Shown here one piece after another: positions 8,058 through 16,723 of a DNA stretch of 64,000 nucleotides. The stretch's first letter is position 1, and each line of letters starts with the position of its first letter. The notes beneath the pieces are model-generated. The model ran no database searches. It was not told the DNA's origin and saw nothing but the letters and a program-made list of their open reading frames with translations. A program made the translations under genes and the position numbers. The DNA comes from an uncultured Blautia sp. GTDB taxonomy: Bacteria; Bacillota; Clostridia; Lachnospirales; Lachnospiraceae. Where the stretch lies: NCBI GenBank assembly GCA_958367245.1, contig CATXEA010000006.1:55394-119393 (forward strand), given 5' to 3'.

Positions 8058-9368
8058 TTACTCCTCTTTCAGAATAATTTTTAAAACCGTGTCTCTCTTG
8101 TCAGGAAGCTCGTATGTAAATACCGGATCATCTCCAAAGGAAACAAATGCCACATCAGAGAACAGGGCTGTATTCCATGCCTCCCCGCGATTCATCTCTG
8201 AACCGTCCGCCACATAATATACCTTGTCTAATTTTTCCGGCGCAATTCCGGAAAGAGGAAGCGCTCCCAGCGGAGTCTCGTAAACATGGGCATAAATCAC
8301 ATTTCCCTTTTGTGTATAACGACCCCACTCAGGTTTTGGAAGCTTACAGATTCCGCAGCCATAAACGCTTTCCTGATTCTTCTTCATCCACTGACCGATT
8401 TCTCTGAGAATCTTTACGCTTTCTTTAGGAATATTTCCCTTTGCGTCAGGTCCCACATTGAGAATCATATTTCCGCCCTTACTTGTACACTCTACCAGCT
8501 TGCGGATGAGCATTTCCGGAGACTTATACTGATGGTCGAAATTGCAGTAACCCCAGTGATTATTCATTGTAGCGCAAAGCTCCCATGGAATCATTTCTCC
8601 AAGCTCGTCTCTCACACCTTCCGGCGGGATAATCTGCTCAGGGCTTGCGAAATCGCCGCTGTAAATCAGAGGATTTGCAGTTGCAATACTTCCGTGTTCT
8701 TCCCCTGAGCCTTCCAGACGGTTGTCGATAATGACATCCGGCTGATATTTGCGAACCATCTTAATCAGCTCTGTTGCTTTCCATTTTTCTCCGCACATAT
8801 CGTCATAAGAGAAATCAAACCACAGAATATCAATTTTTCCGTAATTTGTCACAAGCTCTTTCACCTGTCCGTGCATATATTCCAGATATCTGTCAAAATC
8901 AATTTTTTCATCCTTATAGGCTTCGTTGTTTCTCATAGGATGCTGGCGGTCGCCGTATTTCGGGAAGTCCGGATGACTCCAGTCAATAATGGAAAAATAA
9001 AGTCCTACGCGAATCCCCTCTTCACGGCAGGCGTCCACGAATTCACGTACCAGATCTCTTCCTGCTTTCGTATTTGTTGCTTTGTACTCTGTCAGTGCAG
9101 AATCAAACAGACAGAATCCGTCGTGGTGCTTTGCTGTGAGAACTGCGTACTGCATTCCTGCTTCTTTTGCCAGACGAACCCATTCGCGGGGATTGTAATC
9201 CACCGGATCAAACAAGTCAAAATACTGCTTATATTCAGAAACACTCATTTCCGCTTCGGACATCATCCACTCGCCCTTTGCAGGGATGGAATAAAGTCCC
9301 CAGTGAATAAACATTCCGAATCTTGCTTCCATAAACCATTTCGTTCTCTCTCTGATTTCCTGATTCAT
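8058..9368 (-). CDS. GH29 alpha-L-fucosidase, cytoplasmic (436 aa)
   Basis: Retaining alpha-fucosidase family GH29: FGMFIHWGLYSIP at residues 17-29, AKHHDGFCLFDS, and WFDFSYDD with the likely nucleophile Asp185, followed by GGNMILNVGPDAKG. It has no signal peptide, so it acts on imported oligosaccharides. AGGAGG precedes the ATG. The gene follows two ABC permease genes on the same strand, tying fucoside import to cleavage. It is the shorter of two divergent GH29 proteins here; linkage preference (alpha-1,2 versus others) cannot be read from sequence. Confidence 0.94.
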   Translation of the reverse strand: MNQEIRERTKWFMEARFGMFIHWGLYSIPAKGEWMMSEAEMSVSEYKQYFDLFDPVDYNPREWVRLAKEAGMQYAVLTAKHHDGFCLFDSALTEYKATNTKAGRDLVREFVDACREEGIRVGLYFSIIDWSHPDFPKYGDRQHPMRNNEAYKDEKIDFDRYLEYMHGQVKELVTNYGKIDILWFDFSYDDMCGEKWKATELIKMVRKYQPDVIIDNRLEGSGEEHGSIATANPLIYSGDFASPEQIIPPEGVRDELGEMIPWELCATMNNHWGYCNFDHQYKSPEMLIRKLVECTSKGGNMILNVGPDAKGNIPKESVKILREIGQWMKKNQESVYGCGICKLPKPEWGRYTQKGNVIYAHVYETPLGALPLSGIAPEKLDKVYYVADGSEMNRGEAWNTALFSDVAFVSFGDDPVFTYELPDKRDTVLKIILKEE

Positions 9369-9389
9369 AATCTTTTTTCCTCCTGATCA

Positions 9390-10241
9390 TTAACCTTTTA
9401 CAGCGCCGCCGGATAAAGCCTCGACAAAGAATTTACTGAATACACAGTAAAGAATAATCGGCGGCAGAATAATAACCACCATAGCAGAAAACAGACCGTT
9501 ATAATTGGTTCTGAATGAGGTGGTAAATGTGGATAAAAGCGCCGGAACCGTCAGTTTTTCCCTGTCTACGATAACAAGGGACGCCCAGTAATACTCATTC
9601 CAGTTATTGAGAAACGCAAGCACAGCCGCTGTCATAATTCCCGGTCTTGCAATCGGGAAAATAACCTTCCACCAGGTCATTGCATAACCACAGCCGTCAA
9701 TACGCGCAGCCTCCTCCAGTTCATGTGGAATATTGGCATAATAGTTCTTTATGACAAAGAAACTTAATGCAATACCGCTGCAGGCATAAATAAAAATCAG
9801 CGCGCCTCTCGTATTGTAAATATGAAGCTTATTCACCAGATTATACACCGGATAAGTGAGGGCTGTCGCCGGAATAAACATAGTAGAATAAAGAATCATA
9901 TTAACGAAACCTTTTCCCTTAAATTCCATACGCGCCACTACATAGGCAGACATGGAAATCATCAGGATACTGATTGCCACGGAAATCCCCGCGATAATCA
10001 AACTGTTTGCAAAATATCTTACCACATGAAGGTCTGTAAAGGTAGATATATATCCGTCAATACAGATAGATTCCGGAAGCTGGAACCCCGGACGGGCAAG
10101 AGGATCTTTTTTCAGACTGGACAACACCAGCCAAACCACAGGCATCAGAGATACAAACAGCGCCCATGCAAGACAAATATAAGTTACCGCTTTTGTCACT
10201 CCATTCATGGACTGTACTGCGGAAGTATGTTTCTTTTTCAT
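9390..10241 (-). CDS. Carbohydrate ABC transporter permease, MalG type
   Basis: A 283-residue inner-membrane permease with six predicted helices and the EAA loop ELEEAARIDGCGYAMTWWKV near residue 190, which docks the ATPase. The C-terminal GGAVKG is typical of MalG-type sugar permeases. Its start overlaps the stop of the partner permease by 4 nt. No ATPase gene accompanies the set, so a shared MsmX/MsmK-type ATPase elsewhere is probably used. Confidence 0.93.
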   Translation of the reverse strand: MKKKHTSAVQSMNGVTKAVTYICLAWALFVSLMPVVWLVLSSLKKDPLARPGFQLPESICIDGYISTFTDLHVVRYFANSLIIAGISVAISILMISMSAYVVARMEFKGKGFVNMILYSTMFIPATALTYPVYNLVNKLHIYNTRGALIFIYACSGIALSFFVIKNYYANIPHELEEAARIDGCGYAMTWWKVIFPIARPGIMTAAVLAFLNNWNEYYWASLVIVDREKLTVPALLSTFTTSFRTNYNGLFSAMVVIILPPIILYCVFSKFFVEALSGGAVKG

Positions 10242-11164
10242 TTTGCCGCACCTCTCTTTCTGCTGCCGCGGAACAGATAATTATATAAAATATTTACAAG
10301 GACAATAATAATCATACCTGCCAGAATCTGAATCACAGCCACTGCATTTGCACGTCCGAACTGAGTTCTGGAGCTTGTAATAGCAAGTTCACGGATTACA
10401 TAACTGATACTGTATGTTCCGGCTGCGCCTTTTGTGAGGAAGTATACCTCATTGTAAAGCAGGAAGCCTGATGTAGCTGACAGAATAGATACCATACGAA
10501 GAGTTTCTTTGATCATAGGAAGCGTAATATACCAGTCCTGACGAAGACCGCTTGCTCCGTCCAGCATTGCAGCTTCCTTTACATCCTCCGGAATCGCCAT
10601 GATATTTCCGAGAATCATTAATGTTGTCGTGCCGGTAAAGAAGATATAGGCACAGGTCATTGCAATAAATGCCGGTCCTTTTAACAGGAGAATGTTCTCT
10701 TTAAATCCCGGCTGAAACAGCTTTATAATCGGGTTTACAATACCGTAAAGCGGGCTGTATAACTGCAGGAAAATCATACCCATAGCCGCAGTGGAAATCA
10801 TATTCGGCATAATGTAGGCATTGCGGACAAACTTGATTCCCCTTACCTTTCTTGACAGAGCAAGAGCGATCAGAGTCGCAATCGGAATCTGGACAAATAC
10901 ACCCAAAAGCGCCCAGAGTGAAGAGTTTCTCAGAGCCTCCCAGAAATACGGGTACATTTTAAAAATATAATTGTAGTTGTTCCACATATCCTTAAATCCG
11001 AAGAACTCAGGACTTGTAATGTTTGTATAATCCCATTTGCAGAAAGAAGTAAACAAAACTGTCAGAATGGGATAGAGATAAAACACAGCAAACGCAATCA
11101 GCGTAGGCGCCAGAAAAGCAAGGATAAAACCTTTGCGTTTCCACGACTTCTGTTTCGTCATCAT
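10238..11164 (-). CDS. Carbohydrate ABC transporter permease, MalF/UgpA type
   Basis: A 308-residue permease with six membrane helices (N-terminal FILAFLAPTLIAFAVFYLYP) and the EAA loop EDVKEAAMLDGASGLRQDWY near residue 215. GGAGG precedes the ATG with 9-nt spacing. It forms the heterodimeric channel with the MalG-type partner and receives sugar from the solute-binding protein encoded just upstream. A strong hairpin with a U-run lies between that gene and this one and probably limits permease expression. Confidence 0.93.
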   Translation of the reverse strand: MMTKQKSWKRKGFILAFLAPTLIAFAVFYLYPILTVLFTSFCKWDYTNITSPEFFGFKDMWNNYNYIFKMYPYFWEALRNSSLWALLGVFVQIPIATLIALALSRKVRGIKFVRNAYIMPNMISTAAMGMIFLQLYSPLYGIVNPIIKLFQPGFKENILLLKGPAFIAMTCAYIFFTGTTTLMILGNIMAIPEDVKEAAMLDGASGLRQDWYITLPMIKETLRMVSILSATSGFLLYNEVYFLTKGAAGTYSISYVIRELAITSSRTQFGRANAVAVIQILAGMIIIVLVNILYNYLFRGSRKRGAAK

Positions 11165-11209
11165 TTATTTTTTCCTCCTCATTTGAAACCGTTATCCGAA
11201 ATTTGGCTG

Positions 11210-11241
11210 AAAAAGGGGAAGAGAAGTTTCCTTCCCTCCCC
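11210..11241 (-). terminator. Intra-operon hairpin/attenuator between solute-binding protein and permeases
   Basis: On the minus strand GGGGA-GGGAAG and CTTCTC-T-TCCCC pair (one GU, one bulge) around a GAAA tetraloop (11215-11241), followed by TTTTT. It follows the solute-binding protein stop by about 20 nt and precedes the permease start. This is consistent with partial termination, leaving more binding protein than permease. Confidence 0.7.
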
Positions 11242-11259
11242 TTACATTTCACTGATTCA

Positions 11260-12540
11260 TTATCCAACTAATGCGATAAGTTCCTGTTTTAACTGCTCCA
11301 GACGGGCGTCAATGTCTGCGCCTTCAACTGCTGATTCCATCAGCGCGTTGATGATTGCGCTTCCTACATCAGAGCCCCATGAATTTCTCATATCGCTTGT
11401 AATTGTCTCTGCCTCGTTTGCTGCAGAACATGCTGCTGCAAGTTTCATAGTGATTGGATCCTTGCTTTCTTCTGCAAGCGCATTTAAGTCTACAGTTGTG
11501 TTACATGGGTTAGCCTGTACGCCTGTGAAAATCTTAGCCTGTACTTCAGGGCTTACCATGTATTTTATAAACTCAAGCGCAAGCGCCTGTTTTTCTTCGC
11601 TCATATTTGCAGATACGGAAAGTCCGGCTCCTGCTGTAATGATAGAAACATTTCCCGGGAAAACTGCAGGTTCAACTTTATCAGCAAGGTCTTCGCCGAT
11701 ACCGCTGGCATTCCATACACCGTTGAATAAAACTGCTGCCATTCCGTTTTTGTTGAAATCATCCATAAGATTTCCAACGTCTTCTGTAGTGTGGTCAGAA
11801 CCGTTTGCCTGATCTAAAGTTGCCGCTGTCTTGAATGCTTCTGCAAATAAATCAGAATTAATGGTATCCGGTGTCAGTTCGCTTTCAATCATCGCGCGTC
11901 CTTCTTCTGTAGAACCAAGAATCGCGTTCATAATAAAGCTGGAACCCTGTCCTGCTGCATATCCGTATGTTCCGTCATCCAGTGCGCGAACCTTTTCCAT
12001 TGCTGCTCCGAAAGCATCCCAGTCTGCAAATGCTTCTTCCGGTTTCACGCCTGCTTTTTCCAGAACCTCTGAGTTGTACCAAAGACCGCGGCTCTCCAAC
12101 TGGTCATGTACAGTGTAGATGTGTCCGTCAACATCGTTCTGTGTGTAGTTCAGACCAACTGCATCCTGAAGGTTGTTCTCGTCGATAAACGGTTTCAGGT
12201 CAAGAACAAGTCCCTGGCTGATTGCTGCCAGTGAAAGCGCTGTACCACAGTCTACAATGTCAGGGAAGTTGCCGCCTGCAACCTCTGCGCTGACGATTTC
12301 ATCTCTGTTTTCTACTGCGATCGGCTCGAATTTAATATCGCCGTCTGCATGCTGTGCTGCAAATTCGTCATAAATATCTCTCATAACTTTGGCTGCCGGC
12401 CATTCGCTCTCATCGTGATAGTAACCATGATAAAATTCAAGTGTGTTGTCATCTCCGGCAAACACAGTCGCTGTTGTTCCCGCCATTGCGCCTGCTGCAA
12501 CCGCTGCTGCTAATAAGATACTGATTGCTCTTTTCTTCAT
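11260..12540 (-). CDS. Extracellular sugar-binding protein (COG1653 type) with non-lipoprotein signal peptide
   Basis: A 426-residue ABC solute-binding protein. Residues 1-29 form a signal peptide (MKKRAISILLAAAV...) ending in VFA-GDD, with no cysteine lipobox, which is odd for a Gram-positive importer. The mature part looks like family 1 sugar-binding proteins (LEFYHGYYHDESEW, IPDIVDCGTAL-like region, C-terminal MVSPEVQAKIF). It feeds the two permeases downstream, which are followed by the fucosidase and oxidoreductase. Upstream DNA holds a 16-bp direct repeat, a probable binding site for the neighbouring YesN-type regulator. Confidence 0.92.
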   Translation of the reverse strand: MKKRAISILLAAAVAAGAMAGTTATVFAGDDNTLEFYHGYYHDESEWPAAKVMRDIYDEFAAQHADGDIKFEPIAVENRDEIVSAEVAGGNFPDIVDCGTALSLAAISQGLVLDLKPFIDENNLQDAVGLNYTQNDVDGHIYTVHDQLESRGLWYNSEVLEKAGVKPEEAFADWDAFGAAMEKVRALDDGTYGYAAGQGSSFIMNAILGSTEEGRAMIESELTPDTINSDLFAEAFKTAATLDQANGSDHTTEDVGNLMDDFNKNGMAAVLFNGVWNASGIGEDLADKVEPAVFPGNVSIITAGAGLSVSANMSEEKQALALEFIKYMVSPEVQAKIFTGVQANPCNTTVDLNALAEESKDPITMKLAAACSAANEAETITSDMRNSWGSDVGSAIINALMESAVEGADIDARLEQLKQELIALVG

Positions 12541-12637
12541 TCTCTTTTCCTCCCGATTTTTCGCATCTCTTTTTGGTAACCTTATGGTACTAAATCAGGA
12601 GATTTATTTGAATGAAGAATCTTTACAGAAAATCTGG

Positions 12638-12683
12638 ATTATTTTTACTTTTTAATAAATCTATGTAATTATTTTACCTTTTT
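12638..12683 (-). promoter_or_regulatory. 16-bp direct repeat upstream of the first solute-binding protein gene
   Basis: ATTATTTTTACTTTTT (12638-12653) and ATTATTTTACCTTTTT (12668-12683) match at 14 of 16 positions and start 30 bp apart. They lie 100-145 bp upstream of the start codon. No consensus -35/-10 pair was found in this gap, as expected for an activator-dependent promoter. AraC-type response regulators bind such direct repeats. Confidence 0.5.
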
Positions 12684-12709
12684 TTCTGACTGAAAAGAAT
12701 ACTCCTATT

Positions 12710-13990
12710 CTACTTTTCACGCGCCTCTGACAGCTCCCGAAGAAAGGCTGTTTCCTCCTTCTTTCCAAGGAGTACGTCCTGAATACTTTCCGTAAAAATT
12801 TCCTGAATATGAACCGGCCACAGATTATCCGGAACCTCAATGCGGCAATCCGCCTCCTTCACCACCTCCACCGCGTGGTAAAAACGGGGCATTTCCTCTG
12901 CATAGTCTCCCAAATCTATTTCCGGATTCGCAGGCATCTGCTCCGTTTCCCTTAGAATCCTTTCCTGCACCGGCTTACTCAGCATATATTTTACGAAATC
13001 GATTGCAGCCTCTCTCTTCTTTTCATCTTCTGTATTTCCCAACACATATCCAAGACAGGCGGATTCACAGGAAAGAGTCGTTCCTTTTTTGAAGGGCAAA
13101 AGAGCATATCCTGCATCTATTTTCGGTGAAATCATAGGCGCTGCCCAGCTTCCGTTGATATACATAGCTGATTTCCCTTTATTAAAACTGCTTGTATCAT
13201 CCCGATAACTATAATCGTTTTCCGCTATTGTAAAAGAATACAAATCTTTCAACTGCATCAGCAGCTTATCCAGCTTTTTCAGACCGGAGAGAATACTGTC
13301 ACTCCTGTTTTGCATGATTTCCTGTGTATTTTCCTGTTCTGCTGCAAGCATGTGCCCCATCAGATAAAGGTATGCTTCAGAGGGCATCTGCAGGCATTTC
13401 ACTCTCTTTCCTTCTCTGTCTGACCAGCTTTTGATTTTTTTGCAGACCTCAAGGAATTCCTCCCAGGTTTCCGGAAGTCTCTTTATTCCCACCTGGGCAA
13501 AAATTTCTTTATTATACCAGTATCCGCCGCTTAAATGGAGAACATCTGAGATTGTATAAAGCTCGCCTTTTTCTGTCGTCCAGTAATTCAGATTTACAGG
13601 CGCAAGACTTTTCTTTAATTCCGGGTCCTTTTCTATATATGGCATCAGATTCAGGGCAAGATTTTTTTCCACCATAAAGTCATAAACCATCCCTTTTCTC
13701 GTACCTCCCAGAAAAATCAGGTCCGGAATATCTCCAACCATCAGCATATCCTCCACTTTTCTCAGGAGCTCACTGCCTGATGGCATGGAAACAAGATTCA
13801 GCTTCACATCCGGATTTTCTTTTTCGTAATCCATATAAATATTTCGCATTGCCACATGGTCGTCTTCTGTGCTTCCCCAGCCATGCATCAGGGTAAGCTC
13901 TACAGGCTCTTCTTCCTGCTTTGTACAGCCTGCCGTCCCCAGCAGGAGAAGGAACAGACACCCTGTCAGAGCAGCTTTTTTAAGATTCAT
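12710..13990 (-). CDS. Solute-binding lipoprotein co-transcribed with a two-component system
   Basis: A 426-residue COG1653-type binding protein with a classical lipobox, LLGTAGC, so it is anchored to the outer face of the membrane. Start 13990 is chosen because AGAAGG sits 7 nt before it; upstream in-frame ATGs lie inside the response-regulator gene with poor spacing. It overlaps that gene by 11 nt. Unlike the next binding protein it has no permeases of its own. It may be a second receptor for the neighbouring importer, or it may present ligand to the adjacent histidine kinase, as XylFII does for LytS in clostridia. Both roles are inference. Confidence 0.9.
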   Translation of the reverse strand: MNLKKAALTGCLFLLLLGTAGCTKQEEEPVELTLMHGWGSTEDDHVAMRNIYMDYEKENPDVKLNLVSMPSGSELLRKVEDMLMVGDIPDLIFLGGTRKGMVYDFMVEKNLALNLMPYIEKDPELKKSLAPVNLNYWTTEKGELYTISDVLHLSGGYWYNKEIFAQVGIKRLPETWEEFLEVCKKIKSWSDREGKRVKCLQMPSEAYLYLMGHMLAAEQENTQEIMQNRSDSILSGLKKLDKLLMQLKDLYSFTIAENDYSYRDDTSSFNKGKSAMYINGSWAAPMISPKIDAGYALLPFKKGTTLSCESACLGYVLGNTEDEKKREAAIDFVKYMLSKPVQERILRETEQMPANPEIDLGDYAEEMPRFYHAVEVVKEADCRIEVPDNLWPVHIQEIFTESIQDVLLGKKEETAFLRELSEAREK

Positions 13991-14741
13991 TCTCATTCCT
14001 TCTTCCATTCTTATACTCTGTGGGAGAAATACCTGTATACTTCTTAAACACTCTGGAAAAATATCCCGTGTCATCAAATCCTACAGCCTGTGAAATCTTA
14101 TAAATTTTCCAGTCTGTATCCGTCATATATTCCTTCGCTTTCTCTATCCGCTTTTCCAGCACTGCGTCGAAAAGATTGTTTCCGCTTTTCTGCTTAAACA
14201 GACGGCTTAAATAGCTGCTGTTTGCGTGAAGCGCTTCTGCAATATCATTCAGGGTAATCTTACCGCTGTAATTTTCTTCAATGTAAGAAAGCATTTTTTC
14301 GTAAAGACTTTCTGTTTCTTTTTTCTGCGGCTCTGCCTGCAGCTCGCGCTCCAGTTCTTTTTTCTGTTTCTCCAGCTTCTGTGTTACCTTTGCAACTGCC
14401 GGAGGAAGTTCTTCCAGAACAGAAAGCTTCAAAACATAATCAGCCGCATCGTAACGGATTGCGGTTCTCGCATATTCGAAATCTGTGTATGCGCTTAAAA
14501 TAATCACCTGAATTTCCGGATATTTTTCATAAACAAATTTACATACCTCAAGCCCGTCTGCTTCCGGCATCCGAATATCTGTAATCACAATATCCGGATG
14601 ATTTTCTTCTATATATTCCATCAGCGCCCTTCCGTTATTAAGCACTGCATCTAATGAACAGTCCATTTTTTCCCAGTTCATCAGCTTCTGTAAGGCAGTA
14701 CGCAAATATGCCTCATCATCTGCTGCCGCTACTTTCCACAT
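13980..14741 (-). CDS. Response regulator, YesN type (receiver + AraC DNA-binding domain)
   Basis: A 253-residue protein. The receiver domain spans residues 1-120 with acidic pocket DDE at 8-10 and phospho-acceptor Asp55 (IVITDIRMPEADG). A short coiled linker (KLEKQKKELERE) follows, then a C-terminal AraC-type double helix-turn-helix ending GYFSRVFKKYTGISPTEYKN. The start overlaps the kinase gene by 13 nt. It probably activates the solute-binding-protein/permease/fucosidase unit next door, where a direct repeat lies in the promoter region. Confidence 0.94.
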   Translation of the reverse strand: MWKVAAADDEAYLRTALQKLMNWEKMDCSLDAVLNNGRALMEYIEENHPDIVITDIRMPEADGLEVCKFVYEKYPEIQVIILSAYTDFEYARTAIRYDAADYVLKLSVLEELPPAVAKVTQKLEKQKKELERELQAEPQKKETESLYEKMLSYIEENYSGKITLNDIAEALHANSSYLSRLFKQKSGNNLFDAVLEKRIEKAKEYMTDTDWKIYKISQAVGFDDTGYFSRVFKKYTGISPTEYKNGRRNENES

Positions 14742-16561
14742 GTTCCCATTCCTCCTCTTTTTTCTGCGGGCAAAATGATTTCTACTTTTGTGCCCACATT
14801 CTTCTCTCCATATATGTTCAGACTGTAATTTTCGCCGTACAAAATCTGCAGCAATCGTCTGGTGTTCTCCATGCCCGTATGGGTATGGCTGATTTTATCC
14901 GGAATCTCCGTCAGCCTGCCGCCTTCTCCTGTTTTTTCTTCCTGCGCAGAGCCGTCCTGCTCCGCTCTGTCCTCTGTCTTTTTGTCTTCCACATAGCCGA
15001 CTCCATCATCGCTGACTGTAATGTGAAGTTTTTCTTCCTGCAGGAACAGCTCCACCTCAACTTTTCCATCTCCGCTTTTGGGTTCTATTCCGTGGGAAAC
15101 TGCATTCTCTACAATAGATTCTATAAGAAGCCGTGGAATCAGAAAGTCTCCCATTTCCTCCTCACAGTGAATTTCGTAGACAAGCTTGTCGTCAAAACGG
15201 CTTTTCTGAAGATAAAGATAAAAATTTACCAGCTCCATTTCCTCAGAAACCGGTATCTTCACTTCCTTTTCCCTGAATATTTTTCCCTGAACAAGTCTGG
15301 AAAAAGCCTGAAGTCCCTGATACAGTTCTTCATTTCCGGCAAGTTTCGCCTTGATACTGAACATGGCAAGAATATTAAACTGAAAATGAGGATTAATCTG
15401 CGCCTGAAGATATTTCACCTGTGCCTGCGTTGCAAGAAGCTGTTTCTCATAAACCTGCTCCACAAGGTATTTAATCCTGTCAGCCATCTCGTTAAATACA
15501 ATGCTGATATCCGCGATTTCCTGAATAGCAGAATCCTCCATACGCACATCGAAATTCTTCTGACCGAAGTCCCGCAGTACCTCCCCCATCTTTTTCAGAG
15601 GTCTGGAGAACCGATAGCTGACGCCAAGATTGAGAAATGCAAGAAACAATAAGGTCAGAAAAATGATTCCTACAAATGTCAGGAAGGTAGGTTTTAGAAT
15701 ACGGTAAATATTATTCATTCCCACTGCCACAACTGCCGACATTCCAAATCCTGCTGTCTCACTTCTGTAAAGGCTTCTTACGCCGCCTGTCTTTCTCTCT
15801 CCGGAAGTATTCCGTCCGGCTGCAATCCACTGTTTTATCTCATCTCTTCTCTTTATTTCTCCCTTTTTCTTCAGTTCCCCGCCGGATGCAAGGACTGCAT
15901 TCCTGCTGGAAAGTACCATCCAGCTTCCATTATCAAAGCTCTCTATTTCCTGAAACAGAACGTCCATAGCTTTCTCATCAATTCCTGCCACACAGGTTCC
16001 TGTTTCCTGCATTTCTTCATCGTAAATTCGAAAACAGAGTACAATTTCCCCATTTTCTCTGGTGACCTGATAAAGCTCCTCCCCTTCCCTGAACTTCTGC
16101 TGCAGGCTCTGGTAGGAAAGCTCTTTCAGCCGCGCTGCAGAAGCTGTCATGGGATAATAGTGGCTTTTTACATATTCCCCTTTCCTGTTGAACAGACAAA
16201 CACTCACTACGAAGGGTTTTTGCTTCGCCGCCATATTCCTTTCAGAAAAAAGCTCCATACTGTAAGAGAGCTGTTTCTCCATCTCCTCTCTGTCTGACCA
16301 GTTTTGGACAAAAAACTTTTTCAGAACTGCATTGTGCCTTATCGCTACTCCGCCGTCCTGTATGAACTGAATTTTTTCCCTGTACTCCTGCTGCGTATTT
16401 TTCAGCGTATTTTCCATATCTTCTCTGATATCGCCGTGAAAGAAAATAAAAAAAAGCGCCAGCATCACAGCCCCGAACAGCACCAGGGCGCTGACAGAAG
16501 TAAACATCGTCAATATCGTAAATTCTCTGTTTAAAGATTTCTTCTTATTCTTCCTTCGCAT
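14729..16561 (-). CDS. Sensor histidine kinase, YesM/LytS type
   Basis: A 610-residue kinase. TM1 lies near residues 15-40, a roughly 230-residue extracellular sensor follows, then TM2 near 285-310, a HAMP linker (RFSRPLKKMGEVLRDFG), the His_kinase domain with INPHFQFN (His392), and an HATPase domain (ENAVSHGIEPKSG, SDDGVG). An acidic insert of about 35 residues follows SDDGVG, before HTHTGMEN. The start at 16561 is chosen for the GGAGGTGTT ribosome site; the longer frame to 16621 starts inside the promoter. It heads an operon with the response regulator and the binding lipoprotein. Confidence 0.93.
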   Translation of the reverse strand: MRRKNKKKSLNREFTILTMFTSVSALVLFGAVMLALFFIFFHGDIREDMENTLKNTQQEYREKIQFIQDGGVAIRHNAVLKKFFVQNWSDREEMEKQLSYSMELFSERNMAAKQKPFVVSVCLFNRKGEYVKSHYYPMTASAARLKELSYQSLQQKFREGEELYQVTRENGEIVLCFRIYDEEMQETGTCVAGIDEKAMDVLFQEIESFDNGSWMVLSSRNAVLASGGELKKKGEIKRRDEIKQWIAAGRNTSGERKTGGVRSLYRSETAGFGMSAVVAVGMNNIYRILKPTFLTFVGIIFLTLLFLAFLNLGVSYRFSRPLKKMGEVLRDFGQKNFDVRMEDSAIQEIADISIVFNEMADRIKYLVEQVYEKQLLATQAQVKYLQAQINPHFQFNILAMFSIKAKLAGNEELYQGLQAFSRLVQGKIFREKEVKIPVSEEMELVNFYLYLQKSRFDDKLVYEIHCEEEMGDFLIPRLLIESIVENAVSHGIEPKSGDGKVEVELFLQEEKLHITVSDDGVGYVEDKKTEDRAEQDGSAQEEKTGEGGRLTEIPDKISHTHTGMENTRRLLQILYGENYSLNIYGEKNVGTKVEIILPAEKRGGMGTCGK

Positions 16562-16648
16562 AACACCTCCGGATGTAGACACACCTTTCATAATGTATAT
16601 TTCATACAATGTGTGTTTCATTATATCTTATCTAATAGGCAGAATCAA
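16562..16648 (-). promoter_or_regulatory. Promoter and structured leader of the kinase-regulator-lipoprotein operon
   Basis: Minus-strand TTGATT (16643-16648), 17-bp spacer, TATAAT (16620-16625). The transcript leader that follows can fold: ACACAC pairs with GTGTGT, enclosing an inner TGTAT/ATACA stem, just before the GGAGG ribosome site. The leader role is unproven. Confidence 0.6.
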
Positions 16649-16681
16649 CAAAAACCCCAGAGAGGGTCAGTCTCTGGGGTT
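16649..16681 (-). terminator. Terminator of the GH31-GH3 unit
   Basis: Perfect 11-bp stem, AACCCCAGAGA/TCTCTGGGGTT (16653-16681), followed by T-residues on the minus strand. It ends the beta-glucosidase transcript right at the -35 box of the downstream kinase operon. Confidence 0.88.
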
Positions 16682-16723
16682 AAAATTTCCTTTTATCGGA
16701 ACTTTTTTATAATTACCGTATTC

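Noticed and set aside
14654..15652. 332-codon plus-strand frame
   Set aside because: Antisense to the YesM-type kinase, Phe/Leu/Cys-rich, no start context.
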